From Victivallis vadensis (GTDB lineage: Bacteria > Verrucomicrobiota > Lentisphaeria > Victivallales > GWF2-50-93), in contig DYRX01000225.1 in assembly GCA_020718525.1 (NCBI GenBank), positions 1-7,220 of the forward strand: a stretch of DNA of 7,220 nucleotides. The letters are read 5' to 3'. Below the pieces are notes generated by a model. It saw only the letters and a list, made by a program, of their open reading frames with translations. It made no database searches and was not told the origin of the DNA. Position numbers and translations under genes: made by a program. Shown one piece after another: positions 5,662 through 7,220 of the stretch (positions are counted from its first letter, which is position 1; each line of letters begins with the position of its first letter).

Positions 5662-6972
5662 ATGGATTTGAAACAGACAGAAGATGAAAACACTCCAGCT
5701 GAAAAGGGGCGGATGCCTCAGCTCATACGCGCATTCCAGCACAAAAATTACAGGCTTTTCTTTTGCGGGCAATTGATCTCCCTTTGCGGAACTTGGATGC
5801 AGACACTCGCCCTGCCTTGGTTCATATACAAGATGACCGGCTCCGCATTTCTGCTCGGCGTAGTCAGCTTTTCCTCCCAGATTCCCATAATTCTCTTTAC
5901 ACCTTTGGGCGGCGCCGCCGCAGACATGGTGTCAAAAAGAAAAATCCTTCTGGCAACCCAGAGCCTCGCCATGCTCTTTTCAATGCTGCTCGCATTGCTC
6001 GTTCTCTGCGGAAACATTCAGATTTGGCAGGTGATAGCTCTTACGTTTCTTCTCGGTATCGTCCATTCCTTCGACATGCCTACGCGGCATTCATTCATAG
6101 TGGAGATGGTGGGAAAAGAAGATCTGCCAAACGCCATCGCTCTGAATTCATCAATGTTCAATGCCGCCCGCGTGATAGGTCCGTCGGCAGGCGGCATCAT
6201 TGTCGCCAGCTACGGCGCAGGCTTCTGCTTCCTGCTAAACAGCGTCAGCTTTGCCGCGATGATTATCGCCCTTATCCTGATGAAGCTTCCCCCTGCGGAG
6301 ATCAAAAGGCGCTCGGAGTCGGCAGTATCCAGCATATTGAGCGGATTCAAATATTCCTGGGAAACAATTCGGATCAGAAATATCCTTCTACTTGTTGCTA
6401 TTGTCAGCCTCTTCGGAATGCCTTACACGGTTCTCATGCCGATATTTGTTGACAATATTCTAAATTCTGGAGCGCAGACGCTTGGAATTCTGATGGGATC
6501 GGCCGGTGCCGGCGCATTTTCAGGAGCAATCTGCCTCGCCATGCGCAAGGAGCTCAAAGGGATAGAACGATGGATTGCGCTCTCATCCGCAGGCTTCGGC
6601 GCATCTCTTCTGCTTTTCTCATTCTCGCGTTCGACCGCCCTTTCAGCGATCCTTCTATTTCCGGTCGGCTTTTGCGTGGTAGGACAGATGGCTTCTTCCA
6701 ACACCCTGCTTCAATCCATTTCAGCCGACAATTTCCGAGGGAGAGTCATGTCCGCATATTCGATGATGTTTCTGGGGATGGCTCCTTTCGGCTCACTGCT
6801 GGCAGGATTTTCCGCCCAGCATCTTGGCGCGCCGAAAACTGTGGCGATTTGCGGGGGTGTCTGCATTCTTGCGGCGGTCTTCCTTGGTGCAAGACTGCAG
6901 AAATCCGCAGTCCATCCGACTCGGCTTCCCGTTGACGTCGAATCCGCAGATCCTGTTACAGAAGAGGAATGA
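5662..6972 (+). CDS. MFS exporter, MFS_3 / EntS-like family
   Basis: This 436-residue, largely hydrophobic protein has the length and spacing of a 12-helix major facilitator. The N-terminal signature (LIRAFQHKNYRLFFCGQLIS, then GTWMQTLALPWFIYKMTGS) is at about 21-61. A motif-A loop, GAAADMVSKRK, is at about 84-94, with Asp88 and basic residues 92-94. A strongly conserved stretch, FDMPTRHSFIVEMV then DLPNAIALNSSMFNAARVIGP, spans about 137-174. The second-half loop ADNFRGRVMSAYSMMFLGMAPFG is at about 355-377. These are typical of the MFS_3 group (PF05977), which includes the enterobactin exporter EntS and many putative drug exporters. It is probably a proton-driven inner-membrane exporter. It follows the PH gene by 79 nt on the same strand and could be the fourth gene of the operon. 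No siderophore or antibiotic pathway gene is present to suggest a substrate. The C-terminal tail after about residue 400 is polar and acidic. Confidence 0.92.
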   Translation: MDLKQTEDENTPAEKGRMPQLIRAFQHKNYRLFFCGQLISLCGTWMQTLALPWFIYKMTGSAFLLGVVSFSSQIPIILFTPLGGAAADMVSKRKILLATQSLAMLFSMLLALLVLCGNIQIWQVIALTFLLGIVHSFDMPTRHSFIVEMVGKEDLPNAIALNSSMFNAARVIGPSAGGIIVASYGAGFCFLLNSVSFAAMIIALILMKLPPAEIKRRSESAVSSILSGFKYSWETIRIRNILLLVAIVSLFGMPYTVLMPIFVDNILNSGAQTLGILMGSAGAGAFSGAICLAMRKELKGIERWIALSSAGFGASLLLFSFSRSTALSAILLFPVGFCVVGQMASSNTLLQSISADNFRGRVMSAYSMMFLGMAPFGSLLAGFSAQHLGAPKTVAICGGVCILAAVFLGARLQKSAVHPTRLPVDVESADPVTEEE

Positions 6973-7006
6973 TCTCCACCTTCAGAGGTCTGAATCTCAG
7001 TGATTT

Positions 7007-7220
7007 TCAGTCGCACTTTTCCGCTTTTATTTCATGTGGGCGGCGAGGTGCAGATATATAGTTTTTCATTTTAATCTCTTCAGCCTCCGACAAATTTCCT
7101 CGTCTTCTTCCTCCCCATCCCGATTTCCGGTTGAGCTCCTCCCTTTTCCCCACAAGGAATTTCTTCCGAAGTCTGGAGACTGTCGCCTGGCTTGCGCCGA
7201 TGATTTATGCGCGCCCCTCG
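7007..7220 (-). pseudogene. Decayed N-terminal fragment of an IS630-like transposase (runs off the window)
   Basis: On the minus strand one frame reads EGRA, a TAA stop (7205-7207), then IIGASQATVSRLRKKF, a basic stretch ending in RKSGWGGRRRGNLSEAEE (to about 7080), and about 25 unrelated residues to a TGA at 7007-7009. The segment IIGASQATVSRL looks like the recognition part of a helix-turn-helix. The following GGRRRxxLSxxEE pattern is familiar from the N-terminal DNA-binding half of IS630-type transposases. The TAA replaces one residue of an otherwise continuous motif, for example by a CAA-to-TAA change. The catalytic DDE domain that should follow is absent: the frame ends and the MFS gene lies beyond. 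I therefore call it a broken remnant, transcribed toward the MFS gene. The family is inferred from motif shape, and another HTH protein is possible. Confidence 0.6.

Noticed and set aside
6981..7020. TTCAG/CTGAA palindrome after the MFS stop as an intrinsic terminator
   Set aside because: The stem is only 5 bp and AT-rich, and the nearest run of Ts is more than 20 bases away. Part of the sequence also belongs to the convergent transposase remnant.

Overview
The window looks like chromosomal DNA of a Gram-negative bacterium. An RND efflux pump with a periplasmic adaptor only makes sense in a two-membrane cell. The short palindromic elements upstream (GGAACGCCGTC..., CCGAGC/GCTCGG and CCGC/GCGG hairpins) resemble, from memory, dispersed repeats of Lentisphaerota and Verrucomicrobiota. 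That placement is an inference and is weaker than the gene calls.

Layout: bases 1-761 hold no convincing gene. They contain a series of palindromes, including a compact three-hairpin block at 331-423, followed by an AT-richer leader with a weak promoter candidate and a hairpin. Next come four co-directional plus-strand genes: an RND periplasmic adaptor (762-1973), an MdtB/MdtC-like RND permease (1970-5143, 4-nt ATGA overlap with the adaptor), a small two-helix membrane protein with a bacterial PH-like domain (5133-5582, 11-nt overlap with the permease), and a 12-helix MFS exporter of the MFS_3/EntS-like type (5662-6972, after a 79-nt gap). The right edge (7007-7220, minus strand) carries the decayed N-terminal part of an IS630-like transposase, which has an in-frame stop and runs convergently toward the MFS gene.

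How the genes work together: adaptor and permease would form two parts of a proton-driven tripartite drug or metabolite exporter. The outer-membrane channel is not in the window and must be supplied from elsewhere. The overlaps suggest that adaptor, permease and PH protein are translationally coupled. The MFS pump may be read from the same message, since no terminator is visible in the gap. No regulator gene is present.

The core is a fairly ordinary efflux operon. The less ordinary points are the PH-domain protein welded into it, a perfect 12-bp hairpin inside the last codons of the permease, the palindrome cluster upstream, and the transposase relic downstream. I did not find convincing evidence of a wholly new system.
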